A stretch of DNA of 64,000 bases from Neolewinella aurantiaca (GTDB lineage: Bacteria > Bacteroidota > Bacteroidia > Chitinophagales > Saprospiraceae), in NCBI RefSeq assembly GCF_008014675.1, contig NZ_VOXD01000015.1, positions 26,096 through 90,095 of the forward strand, given 5' to 3'. Position 1 is the first letter of the stretch. Each line of letters starts with the position of its first letter. The notes beneath the pieces are model-generated. The model saw nothing but the letters and a program-made list of their open reading frames with translations, was not told the origin of the DNA and made no database searches. Position numbers and translations under genes: made by a program. Below are positions 7,853-15,609 of this stretch, piece after piece.

Positions 7853-9157
7853 CAATGGTCCGCTACGATTTCAGGCTGTCCTGGCTCCAAACACCTTAAG
7901 CTCCTTGATCACTGCTTGCATTTTGGGCGTGTGTGGGTCTATCCCACACTTGCGAAAAATGTGTAGAGCTAGTCTTTCGTTACGGTAAGCCGTTGTAATG
8001 TCAGACATTGAAAAAGCCACTCGATGACTTGCTGGCTGGTCCAGATAGTGGGCAATTTTGGCCAGATTTACCGTCGTCAATGCCATATTGGTGTGGAAAT
8101 GGATCTTCTCTTTGCTTCGCCCTTGTCCTTGTTCCAGGCCAACAAACTGCTTGCCGTCACGAAAAAGAAACTCTTGTTGAAAACGGTATGCGTACTTACG
8201 CATAATTTCAGCGGCGGTCAATGAAGTATCCGTCGATAGATAAGTGCGGATTTCTTTTATTTGTCCTTCGTTATCTAATTCTTGAATTATAACGGCCTTG
8301 ACCTCTAGCTTAACCGACTTTTGGTTGACTACTCCTTGCCAAACGCATCGCTCTGGCGTTTCCAAGTCATCTACCCTAGAAAACACGGCCGTATCAAGCT
8401 GAGCTAAATCCACTTTTCCGTCCCATTTGCGTTTTCTCACACCTGGTTTTGGTTGATGATAATAGCGTAAACTGATGTCTTTACGGGCCCGAGTGATTAC
8501 GTGGAAGCCAGCTGCCACGACACGGCCCATAAAAGGATTACGGCTAAAGAAAGCATCGGCCACGATGTATTTACTGACTTTAAGTAACTCTTCGGCTCGT
8601 TCTTCAATGATGCGTGCATAGTAAGCTAACTCACTTTCACCTTCTTCCCTATCTATCGTTTGTACTGCTTCAAGATGATAAGCCGTTTTATCAGTCATAT
8701 CAATGGCGGCCAAGCCTGTAATTTCAATACCGGGCTTACGCCTTCCTGCTTTGCCAGAGTGAAAGCGACCAACACCAGCAGTATGCTTGCCAGCCTTGGG
8801 GATGTAGGAAGGGTCGACGCCGATGATGAGTTCGTCGCTTGCCTGTTCTTTTACAAGTATGAGGTTGAAGGCCAACCAATCAAAAGGTTTATCAAAGTGC
8901 TTTCGATAAGTATATTCAATGAAATCACCTTGTCGGCCAAGGTTCACAAAATTGTGGCGACCTAGTAAAGCAGGCCACAGACCAAATAAATGTAGCAGAA
9001 AACGGGTCCGCCATGCACCAGTTATGGATAGCTTTTGCAATATTTGAGACGCGAGAATTTCGATTTTCGTAGAGCAAGTCATTCTTGAAGGTGTGAGAAT
9101 CTACAAGGTAGGGCTTGCTCTTTTTATTTGGTGCGACAAAATCGTAGCGGACCATTG
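7853..9157. mobile_element. IS4-superfamily insertion sequence (inner element)
   Basis: 1305 bp with 19-bp terminal inverted repeats CAATGGTCCGCTACGATTT (7853-7871, complement at 9139-9157) and a 5-bp target duplication ATATA (7848-7852, 9158-9162). It is inserted inside the right terminal repeat of the ISKra4-type element, so it is the youngest of the three. Its transposase is intact. Confidence 0.93.
7871..9082 (-). CDS. IS4-superfamily DDE transposase
   Basis: 403 residues, intact. Catalytic positions: D in LIIGVDPSYIPKAGKH, D in YIVADAFFSRNPFMG, and the YREK signature (Y-x2-R-x3-E-x6-K) in YAYRFQQEFLFRDGKQF near residue 305. Its stop TGA overlaps the left terminal repeat, leaving almost no spare DNA. 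The start at 9082 is the first ATG after the right-end leader. Family detail below superfamily level is uncertain. Confidence 0.88.
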   Translation of the reverse strand: MTCSTKIEILASQILQKLSITGAWRTRFLLHLFGLWPALLGRHNFVNLGRQGDFIEYTYRKHFDKPFDWLAFNLILVKEQASDELIIGVDPSYIPKAGKHTAGVGRFHSGKAGRRKPGIEITGLAAIDMTDKTAYHLEAVQTIDREEGESELAYYARIIEERAEELLKVSKYIVADAFFSRNPFMGRVVAAGFHVITRARKDISLRYYHQPKPGVRKRKWDGKVDLAQLDTAVFSRVDDLETPERCVWQGVVNQKSVKLEVKAVIIQELDNEGQIKEIRTYLSTDTSLTAAEIMRKYAYRFQQEFLFRDGKQFVGLEQGQGRSKEKIHFHTNMALTTVNLAKIAHYLDQPASHRVAFSMSDITTAYRNERLALHIFRKCGIDPHTPKMQAVIKELKVFGARTA

Positions 9158-9332
9158 ATATACACACTTGATGTTTTGTCTTGCGGTTGATTGGTAGATA
9201 ATCTTTAACTTCGTTCCACTGGCTGTCAGTCAACCGAGTCCACTGCTTGGTCATATTTTGTTGTGTTTAGCGACTTACAAAATACGACTGGCAGCCTTTA
9301 TATCGAAATTTTTATAATTTTAGACACGCTCT

Positions 9333-9560
9333 AATTGATCGTCTTAATAGGGATGAAGATATTCCCTTAGACTTCAAGTACAAATTGTTTCCCACCGCGC
9401 AGAAAGAATACGAATTAGTTTATGCGGGAAAGATGAGAAGAGAGGATATACTAGCGGGGGAAGATGGTGTTTCTCCTGTGCCTCTCCAAATTGACAAAGC
9501 CTACGATGGTGAAAGAAATCTTTTTGTAGATGGATGGAGGAACATAATTGCCTTCGGTGA
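9333..9560 (+). pseudogene. DNA methyltransferase (type III Mod-like), N-terminal stump
   Basis: In frame immediately after the IS: LIDRLNRDEDIPLDFKYKLF, then QKEYELVYAGKMRREDIL, VPLQIDKAYDGE and GWRNIIAFGD. This ordered set of motifs is the usual N-terminus of N6-adenine Mod-type methyltransferases before the catalytic region. It breaks off at FGD, where intact enzymes continue with the sequence around the target-recognition helix. The family call is from remembered motif order. The 5' end lies at the IS border, and the frame stays open into the exonuclease gene on the other side of the IS. Confidence 0.65.
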
Positions 9561-9768
9561 CTTTCAGCGTCCAAACCTGAAAGATTTGGCCTTTCATTTC
9601 AGGCTCGCGCTGTGTCGCAAAAATCTTATCAATTAACCAATAAGCTCCGCACTCTTCGGCTACATACTTTACACCGTCCGTATAAGTGTAATCGGGGAAT
9701 AGTGGGTTCTTCTACCACGTCGATGTTCCCCCCATAAACTGCTTAAGGTCTAACTTTTTATCTTCCAT
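9556..9768 (-). pseudogene. DUF6876 family protein, amber-interrupted and 3'-truncated
   Basis: Starts MEDKKLDLKQFMGGTSTW, then TAG (9714-9712), then continues in frame KNPLFPDYTYTDGVKYVAEE, GAYWLIDKI and FQVWTLKV. This is the DUF6876 pattern, in which the stop replaces a residue where Tyr is usual (W-Y/R-P-L). The 3' end is lost at the junction with the methyltransferase stump. Function of the family is unknown. Confidence 0.7.
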
Positions 9769-10011
9769 TTTTCTCTCCTTAGTAAGTGGGTTCCACGCAA
9801 CGCCTGTCGCGCGTGAACCCTTGCCCTGTGGCGAACATGGGTGTTCTGTGTCAACCGAAGGGGGATCACCCGCCCTGCACGAAGCAAAGCGTAGGAAGGG
9901 TGGGGAAGCGGTTGATCTCAGTGAGGGCAAAGCCCTTAGTTTCTAAATATCTCATAGTTTTGCCGTTACGGGGATTCCCGTAACGGCAGCTGCTCTTGGC
10001 TTATGGGTAGG
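9769..10011. other. Gene-free stretch with hairpin
   Basis: No coding region recognised. A strong hairpin at 9961-9988 has arms TGCCGTTACGGG and CCCGTAACGGCA around GATT; it may terminate transcripts or belong to the leader of the RNA element that follows. Confidence 0.5.
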
Positions 10012-10088
10012 AGTGGGGCGATAGCAAACCACTAGGTTCGAGTGAGTAACGAGCCACGGATGGCCAGACCCGTTAGGGAAAGCCCCTT
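10012..10088 (+). ncRNA. Candidate structured RNA/leader, copy A
   Basis: Shares a scattered-conservation pattern with 11351-11428: GTGGGGC, GCAAACC, TAGGTT, CGAGCCAC, GATGG, CAGACCCG, GAAAGC. Possible helices: outer GGGGC with GCCCC (10082-10086), AACC-ACTA-GGTT, CCA-CGGA-TGG and CCC-GTTA-GGG. The same AACC/GGTT and CCA/TGG hairpins exist in copy B with changed loops. It ends 26 bp before the small zinc-ribbon gene. I do not recognise it as a known riboswitch; a cis-regulatory leader or a small RNA are both possible. Confidence 0.5.
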
Positions 10089-10114
10089 ATCTTGGTTTTA
10101 CAAAAACAAACACT

Positions 10115-10330
10115 ATGCCAGCCTCTAGAATGACACGATGTATTACGTGTGGAACGACTATCAGCATCAAAGCTTCAAGCTGTCCTAAATGTGGTGATCC
10201 AAATCCAGGACGGTTGACCACCTCTCAATCTTTCTCTTTGTTTATGACCCTATTTCTACTTGTGGGTATCATATGCTTTTTCCTCTATGCTTCAGGTGCG
10301 TTTGAGTGGCTTGCACAAATACTTGAGTGA
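10115..10330 (+). CDS. Zinc-ribbon membrane protein (71 aa)
   Basis: A double CxxC zinc ribbon (CITCGTTISIKASSCPKCG, residues 9-27) is joined to a single membrane helix (FMTLFLLVGIICFFLYASG, about 43-62). Such zinc-ribbon-plus-helix proteins are common and mostly uncharacterised. It follows the candidate RNA leader copy A at close range and converges with the minus-strand gene ending at 10338. Confidence 0.7.
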   Translation: MPASRMTRCITCGTTISIKASSCPKCGDPNPGRLTTSQSFSLFMTLFLLVGIICFFLYASGAFEWLAQILE

Positions 10331-10337
10331 TTAACGA

Positions 10338-11015
10338 TCAACCTGACGGCAACTCTCTTATAACAGATTCTGCCCAATCCAAGAGGGGATGAACACCTTC
10401 TCTTTTAATCGTTTCCGTTAAGATCAAATCAGATACTTTCGCCCTTACGAGCTTAGAAATCGACTTCTTAGCTCCCCCGCCAACTTTAGTATCAAGCTCT
10501 TCGATAACATCAGCCAAATCCTGTCCCGTATGGGCGACCAAAACATTGGTGTCAGCAAATTTAAAATCTAAGTAGTCCGTAATCGCTTTTAGAAGCTCAG
10601 CAGGGGTGAGGTCTTTGTTCTCTTCACTATCGGTCTGGCCTTCCTCGTAAGATATTCCTTTAGCTGTTAGCTTGGCAAACACACCCTCTTTTGTACTTTC
10701 ATAAGTGATAAGGCCTCTATCCTTCAGCTCTTGAGCAATCAACTGCTCATCATCAGCGATCAGCCTGTAACCTGATAAGCGAATGAGGTATCCTAAAGAG
10801 CAATTATCCGGCTCTTCTCGGTTGAGTTGGAAGATGCGGATAGCAGCCGCGACCTTCCCTTTAAAGCTCGTATTCAAACGCTCTCGCAGTGCTTTGATAA
10901 TTGCGAGGTACTTACTTTGAAGACCATAATCAAAATCATCAAAGTAGGTTTCGTTGTCGATGACCAACTCTTCCAGCTCCGCCAAAAATGTCAAAGGATC
11001 ATCCCGCAAATCCAT
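10338..11015 (-). CDS. Unknown 225-aa protein
   Basis: Acidic, mainly helical protein with no motif I recognise. Residues 1-45 (LTFLAELEELVIDNETYFDDFDYG) and about 150-200 look like helical blocks; YLIRLSGYRLIADDEQLIAQELKDRGLITYES (about 74-108) has the look of a winged-helix segment. Its start overlaps the end of the next upstream gene by 25 bp, implying translational coupling, or a single gene split by a frameshift. Confidence 0.6.
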   Translation of the reverse strand: MDLRDDPLTFLAELEELVIDNETYFDDFDYGLQSKYLAIIKALRERLNTSFKGKVAAAIRIFQLNREEPDNCSLGYLIRLSGYRLIADDEQLIAQELKDRGLITYESTKEGVFAKLTAKGISYEEGQTDSEENKDLTPAELLKAITDYLDFKFADTNVLVAHTGQDLADVIEELDTKVGGGAKKSISKLVRAKVSDLILTETIKREGVHPLLDWAESVIRELPSG

Positions 11016-11263
11016 CTGGTAGCGGATAAATCAAGCTGCTTGGAAGGGCGAATTTTTCGCTTATCGGCCATCATTTCTGCCAGCTCATTGTAGTAGCAGT
11101 GGTAGCACAAGTTTGTCCCATTAACAAAATCTTCAGGAGCGTGATTGCCTTTGCTACAATCCTTCTTGAGATAAATGTCAAAGTCTGATCGGTTTTCGAG
11201 TGGATCGGACTTGAAGACCTCTTGAGTAAATCTTGTATCGCTAGAAAAGTGGAACCGTTTCAT
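10991..11263 (-). CDS. Unknown 90-aa protein with Cys/His cluster
   Basis: Begins MKRFHFSSDTRFTQEVF and contains CSKGNHAPEDFVNGTNLCYHCYYNEL, where C-x14-16-CxxC and nearby His could bind zinc. It overlaps the downstream 225-residue gene by 25 bp in another frame; the last residues (SATRWICGMIL) may be an out-of-frame tail, so a +1/-1 shift would merge both into a ~310-residue protein. No function assigned. Confidence 0.5.
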   Translation of the reverse strand: MKRFHFSSDTRFTQEVFKSDPLENRSDFDIYLKKDCSKGNHAPEDFVNGTNLCYHCYYNELAEMMADKRKIRPSKQLDLSATRWICGMIL

Positions 11264-11350
11264 AGTATCAAAGATACGAATTGTTTGAGCGAACAGTTTA
11301 AATTAAACGTATCAAACAAAGGCTAAATATCAAGATTACTATAGGTGAAA

Positions 11351-11428
11351 GTGGGGCAGGAACTGCAAACCTATAGGTTTGAACAAACAGCGAGCCACAG
11401 ATGGTCAGACCCGATAGAGAAAGCTCAC
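11351..11428 (+). ncRNA. Candidate structured RNA/leader, copy B
   Basis: Second copy of the element at 10012. Conserved blocks are in the same order and spacing; the hairpins AACC-TATA-GGTT and CCA-CAGA-TGG are kept. The outer helix pairs GTGGGGC with GCTCAC through a wobble and one bulge, so it is less perfect than in copy A. It lies 81 bp before the broken small gene at 11510. Confidence 0.5.
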
Positions 11429-11509
11429 ATCTTAAATCTTATTTTGAGCAACTAAACTCTTTTAAACCTTATATCTATAGCTGAATTCTGCTCCCTATGT
11501 GCTGAGCGC

Positions 11510-11713
11510 ATGAAACTGAATCATGCTGATTTTGATGTCCGCGTCATCGCCTAAAAGCTAAAGATCGGCGATGGCCAGGACGTTGTGTGTGAAGGCTGCT
11601 CGATGGTAGCGATCTTGAAAGAAGGTGACGGCACCAAAGCAGGAAAGGTCTACATTGGTTACTACATCCGTGGCGAAACTATATGGCGCGATTTCGTACT
11701 TGATCTAGTTTAG
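11510..11713 (+). pseudogene. Small unknown protein, interrupted by TAA
   Basis: ATG at 11510 gives MKLNHADFDVRVIA, then TAA (11552-11554), then an open continuation KLKIGDGQDVVCEGCSMVAIL … GYYIRGETIWRDFVLDLV to TAG 11711-11713. The even spacing of hydrophobic strands after the stop suggests a former ~67-residue beta-rich protein. The family is unknown; the start may instead be downstream. Confidence 0.4.
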
Positions 11714-11828
11714 ACAAAGACTCTTAGCTTAAAAACTAAACTAACTTAACATAAGCTTTATTATGGGCTGCGAAAAATTGCCCTTAAATAGCTCTACATT
11801 CATGTTTATCAATTAGATGTCCGCCGCC

Positions 11829-13541
11829 TTAATTCTCACGTATCACTTTTCCAGAATCAAGTTTCTTACCCTGATCCCAGTAACTGTAGTAATAGATTCC
11901 CGCTGAGAGATTACTCAAGTTGAAACTTGCTTGTCGGTATAATACTTGCTGAGAAAAAACCTCCCGCCCAGCAGCGTCATAAAGTTTAAAGCGGCCATTG
12001 AGTGGCATATAATCTCCCGAGTCGAGTACTAGAACATCCTGTACAGGGTTGGGAAAAGTAGTAAATATCAGTGTGCTTTGATCTTCGACCCCTACCGGTC
12101 CTAGTTCAATGGTCCGACAATGGGTATCACTCCCCAAATCATTACTCACAGTCAGGCAGACTTCATAAATACCTGTACTTATGTACGAATGAATAGGGTA
12201 TCTATCGTTGCTACTCCCTCCGTCTCCAAAAGTCCAAGACCAATTCATTGGCTCATAAAAACTTAAATCTTGGAAGGAAAAGCTTAAAGTGTCTTCGGGG
12301 CTTCTATCGATACGGTAATAGGCTATGGGAAGGTTGTCGATGCCGAGGGTATCGCTCGGACTTCCATCTATTGGGCCAAGGCGATAATTGGGGTGGTTGG
12401 CAAGGGTGGAGATATTGTAGTTAGGCAAGTGGATTGAATGTTGCCGAACATCACAGGCCAACCCTTTTTCATCAGGAGATTCAATAACATGAAGCTTTGT
12501 TAGACTTGTCGGACTATTTAAATATATTTTACCGTCGGGGGCCAGTTCAGCGAGATAAAAACGACTGCTAAAGGAGTTCCATTCCTGAAATCCATCATAG
12601 ATGGCTACAGTATCTTTAGTATTGAAAATATTTCCAGCCCACAGGTCATACTGAAAGACATGGTTGTAATGAGAAACATACAGATACTGAGAGGAGGGAG
12701 AAACGGCTATTCCCCCCGCACGAGCATCTGAACCAACATTAGTATGTCTATGGTTCGATAGTTGACCTGTACCACGATCAAAATCAAAAATATCTAAGTA
12801 ATCATCCGCTCCTATTCTAACGTTATTGTAACGGATATAGTGGTTTCCATCTGGAGAAAACTTGGCTTGCCCTAATCCACTCTGCATATCGTAAGCTACC
12901 GCCATTGTATCCGTTAGAGTTACTCCATCTGGATTTAACAAAGCGGAATAAACAAATGGCTCATTCGCAACAGTTGCTAATACCCACCAATCCCGTCCAT
13001 TGGCATGACGACAAGCCGTGAGTTCCCCTGTGGACAGAGCATCAGGAAGAATATTTTCTATTTGTTCAAAAATGCCTATTGTTCCCCTAGTATTGATAAA
13101 GGAGGAAGAGAGGTTTTGACCTAATTGTGGAAACCCGTTGGTGTAAGTCATTTGGACATAATGAACCAAGTCAAATGAATCAAAAGGTAAATAAACAAAG
13201 GTTTGAGGGAGTATTTGTTCCGAGTCTCCATTCTGTTCAAGTAGACCATTAACAATCAACTGGTCTTGTGCATTCCTAATCTCTCGATTGTTAGAATACA
13301 TCAATAAGTTGCCTTCCGAGTCTGAAAGCGTATTTCCATCTTGAAAGAAAAGATCAATTTCCTGATTGTTTACTATTCGTAATTCTGCATCAAAGAAGCT
13401 TAAAATAGAAACCCCAAACGAGTCGTTCGCTGCACTTTGATCTCCTCCAGCATAGCCCAACATCCAATGATTATCATAAAACTGGGCTGAAAGGCTAGTA
13501 CCAAGAGTTAGTAACAGGAGAAAACTGAAGCTCTTTATCAT
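11829..13541 (-). CDS. T9SS-exported protein with PKD domain
   Basis: 570 residues. Signal peptide MIKSFSFLLLLTLGTSLSAQ. Residues ~25-390 form a repeat-rich region resembling a beta-propeller (GGIAVSPSSQYLYVSHYNHVFQYDL; LAELAPDGKIYLNSP). A PKD domain follows at ~425-480 (WSWTFGDGGSSNDRYPIHSY … YEVCLTVSND). The last ~80 residues are a type A sorting domain (FPNPVQDVLVLD … GRFKLYDAAGREV … LSAGIYYY), which directs export through the type IX system and surface anchoring. Domain roles are established; substrate or ligand is unknown. It is monocistronic. Confidence 0.88.
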   Translation of the reverse strand: MIKSFSFLLLLTLGTSLSAQFYDNHWMLGYAGGDQSAANDSFGVSILSFFDAELRIVNNQEIDLFFQDGNTLSDSEGNLLMYSNNREIRNAQDQLIVNGLLEQNGDSEQILPQTFVYLPFDSFDLVHYVQMTYTNGFPQLGQNLSSSFINTRGTIGIFEQIENILPDALSTGELTACRHANGRDWWVLATVANEPFVYSALLNPDGVTLTDTMAVAYDMQSGLGQAKFSPDGNHYIRYNNVRIGADDYLDIFDFDRGTGQLSNHRHTNVGSDARAGGIAVSPSSQYLYVSHYNHVFQYDLWAGNIFNTKDTVAIYDGFQEWNSFSSRFYLAELAPDGKIYLNSPTSLTKLHVIESPDEKGLACDVRQHSIHLPNYNISTLANHPNYRLGPIDGSPSDTLGIDNLPIAYYRIDRSPEDTLSFSFQDLSFYEPMNWSWTFGDGGSSNDRYPIHSYISTGIYEVCLTVSNDLGSDTHCRTIELGPVGVEDQSTLIFTTFPNPVQDVLVLDSGDYMPLNGRFKLYDAAGREVFSQQVLYRQASFNLSNLSAGIYYYSYWDQGKKLDSGKVIREN

Positions 13542-13592
13542 TTGTATATTGCATGTGGGGCTAGCCTAGTGATAGACTAGCCCCGAATTGAT

Positions 13593-14225
13593 TTATTGTA
13601 TAATAACTCCCCCACCTACAGCGTTTTTAAACACTGCTCGGGTGTTGCCAAGGTGATCTTGCAGAACATATTGATAGCTCCAACTACCGTTGCTATACGC
13701 AGCACGGCCCTGTGGATGGTAAAGAGACTCAAAACTACCATTATTTAACTCCAGGCCCGCCAGATAATCCTTACGGTTACCCTGCAAATCGATTTGAGCT
13801 AATTTACGTCCCGCCCCATCATAGATCACCTCGAACACTTGGCCACTTTTAGTGATTTGCCGGGGGAGATTAAAGATATTGTAGCTAATCAGAGACACCT
13901 GCTTGTTCGCCTGTGCTTTTACATTGCCTCGGCTATAGTCAAGATCGTAGACACACCATACTTCGTCAAAGCTACCGTCATCCCGATACTGTAGTGCACA
14001 GTCCACAAGACTTTTACCGGCGCAGCCCAAATCATGAGCAGTCACCGCTATCCGTTCATTGCTGAAAGCCAGAAAGTAGTCCGCCTCCGTCTGACCTTCA
14101 CATAAAATCAGAAAGGTCCGTTTACTTCTTACCACCACCGCTACCCGCGAACGCTGCCTGGATTTCAACCAGGGCTTATTGCCCCGCATATCTGTTACCT
14201 TGATCCGATTCTTCCTACCTGCCAT
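13593..14225 (-). pseudogene. RloB N-terminus fused to RHS-repeat fragment
   Basis: Residues 1-~105 match the start of RloB (RSKRTFLILCEGQTEADYFL, then FDEVWCVYDLDYSRGN), the partner of RloA. From about residue 108 the sequence changes to an RHS/YD-repeat module (SYNIFNLPRQITKSG, VIYDGAGRKLAQID, YLAGLELNNG, YQYVLQDHLGNTRAVF). The frame stays open across the join near 13900. RloB's C-terminal part is missing, so defence function is probably lost. Its start is 3 bp from the end of rloA, as expected for the intact operon. A functional chimera cannot be excluded. Confidence 0.75.
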
Positions 14226-14227
14226 TC

Positions 14228-15490
14228 CTAAAGCGCGTTGACGGTAGGAACCCCACCATATTTACCACTCAAATAGTCCTTTTCATACGCTGCTCCGTCA
14301 CGTACACCTCTGACGTCAGCTAAGGAGTACACCAAAGAGGCACCGTCCCTGTCTTTTTCAACGAAACTGATCTGGTCTCGCCGCATCAGTAAAGAAGACA
14401 GCAAGTTAGTATCGTGCGTAGCCACAATCAGCTGTGCGTTGTTCGGGTTGTTATCCAAACTATTGAACATCCTGATGATCGCCTGCGACAATTTCGTATG
14501 CATCCGCGCCTCAAACTCGTCAATGATCAGACAGTCTCCTCGTTCCAAAGCCTTAATGATGCTCCCCGCTATCTGAATTAGCTTTATCGTCCCTTTCGAC
14601 AGATGTGCTTCAATCGGAAAACCAAAGCTGTTACCCTCAGGGAGATTTTTAGGCCGCACGAAAAGATTGAGCTTTCTATCCTTAATCACATCTCCCATCA
14701 GCGTAACCCTGTCGTTTGACGATAAGCCAGCGCCTTGCCTGCCTCTCGCGGAGCGCAACTCACCAAACTCAATATCCGCCCGCCTTAAAAGATCTCTTAT
14801 CTTTTGACCTTCCTCATCATCAAGCAGCTGGCGAATTGTCTCGTCATCCAGCTCCGTAGCTAACGCACCATTGATAATCCGCATCCGGGAGATCGTATTG
14901 TACACCGGCTTTACTTCATCGTTCTTAAAGTGACCTAGTACCGAAAGCAATAAGGACTTCTCGGAAACAAATTTACTTTCATCGTCAAAGGCTGCGAGTA
15001 GCTTTCTCACTGACTTCAAATGCGTGGCACTCACTCTTATCCCATCCTCATCCCGAACGAAGTAAGGAACCTCCTTCTTCCCTGGAGTTCCAAATAGCCA
15101 TTCGTTCACAATCTCTCCCTCAGGGGAAACCATGAAACCATAACGGTACAACGTCCTCTCTGCCAGTAACCGCAGCTCAAAAAAACTAGGCGCTTTACTA
15201 GTCAACGGGTCAGTAGCAAAAGGTTCCGCAAGCGGCAATATGATGCTTTCCGGGTTCCACGTCAAGGTCACCGCAAAGTTGAAAAAAGAAATCGCCATCA
15301 ATAGATTGCTCTTACCCGAAGCATTTGCCCCGTAAATTACCTTCGACTTCAATACATCGTGTCGCTCCCCCACCCTGGCCACGTTAGAGGCCAGACCCGG
15401 ATGACCAGCTTGCAGCGGCCGAGCCTCAAGGTCCAGGACTTGGAGGTCACGCAACGATCTGAAATTTTCAACGCTAAAAGAGAGTATCAT
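14228..15490 (-). CDS. rloA: RloA-like AAA15 ATPase
   Basis: 420-residue ATP-binding protein of the AAA15/21 (OLD/ABC-like) group. N-terminus MILSFSVENFRSLRDLQVLDL; Walker A YGANASGKSN at residues 53-62; signature-like LSKGTIKLIQIAGSI near 305; Walker B/dimer region DCLIIDEFEARMHTKLSQ near 325; switch His in LIVATHDTNLL. RloA pairs with RloB in restriction-linked and abortive-infection-type defence loci, where the ATPase is thought to control the effector. Here the partner is truncated. TATATTTG on the minus strand at 15523-15516, 26 bp before the start, fits the Bacteroidota -7 box. Confidence 0.78.
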   Translation of the reverse strand: MILSFSVENFRSLRDLQVLDLEARPLQAGHPGLASNVARVGERHDVLKSKVIYGANASGKSNLLMAISFFNFAVTLTWNPESIILPLAEPFATDPLTSKAPSFFELRLLAERTLYRYGFMVSPEGEIVNEWLFGTPGKKEVPYFVRDEDGIRVSATHLKSVRKLLAAFDDESKFVSEKSLLLSVLGHFKNDEVKPVYNTISRMRIINGALATELDDETIRQLLDDEEGQKIRDLLRRADIEFGELRSARGRQGAGLSSNDRVTLMGDVIKDRKLNLFVRPKNLPEGNSFGFPIEAHLSKGTIKLIQIAGSIIKALERGDCLIIDEFEARMHTKLSQAIIRMFNSLDNNPNNAQLIVATHDTNLLSSLLMRRDQISFVEKDRDGASLVYSLADVRGVRDGAAYEKDYLSGKYGGVPTVNAL

Positions 15491-15609
15491 AAATTGATAT
15501 TTGCTTGCATCTATACAAATATAGAAATTTCAAAGCAAAAAGCATAAATTTTTCGCCGCTCATAGTTAACATTATGTTAAGTTAAAATTTGTACAGCACT
15601 AAATCCTCT

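Larger units (their letters stand above)
6580..9167. mobile_element. ISKra4-type insertion sequence (middle element)
   Basis: Perfect 25-bp terminal inverted repeats begin GTGTGTATATCAAATTGC at 6580; the right end is split by a further IS and completes at 9167. Flanking 9-bp target duplications TTGATGTTT occur at 6571-6579 and 9168-9176. Without the inner IS the element is 1278 bp. It interrupts the IS5-type transposase. Confidence 0.93.
5866..9254 (-). pseudogene. IS5-family transposase, split by nested insertion
   Basis: The first 29 codons lie at 9254-9168 (MTKQWTRLTDSQWNEVKDYL … KTKHQ) and the rest at 6570-5866 (LRDVLNAILWLVRTGTQWRNLP …). Excising the inner element and one copy of its 9-bp target duplication joins the parts in frame as a ~262-residue protein. 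The DDE triad is visible: D in LLLVDAQSVR, D in VLGDNAYRG, E in VVERSFAWMNFYRRI. Stop TAG at 5868-5866 lies inside the left terminal repeat. Confidence 0.9.
5858..9331. mobile_element. IS5-type insertion sequence (outer element, disrupted)
   Basis: Terminal inverted repeats GAGCGTGTCTAAAA at 5858 and its complement ending at 9331, flanked by TA on both sides (5856-5857 and 9332-9333), which fits the 2-bp TA target duplication of the IS427-like group. Its own length without the internal elements is about 877 bp. It is inactive because an ISKra4-type element is inserted in the transposase gene. Confidence 0.85.

Noticed and set aside
5858-9331. Composite transposon carrying a passenger gene
   Set aside because: All internal genes are transposases; the ends belong to three different element types rather than two flanking copies.
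10028-10050. T-loop-like GGTTCGAGT suggesting a tRNA
   Set aside because: No acceptor, D or anticodon stems of the right length can be formed around it; the match to copy B shows it belongs to another conserved element.
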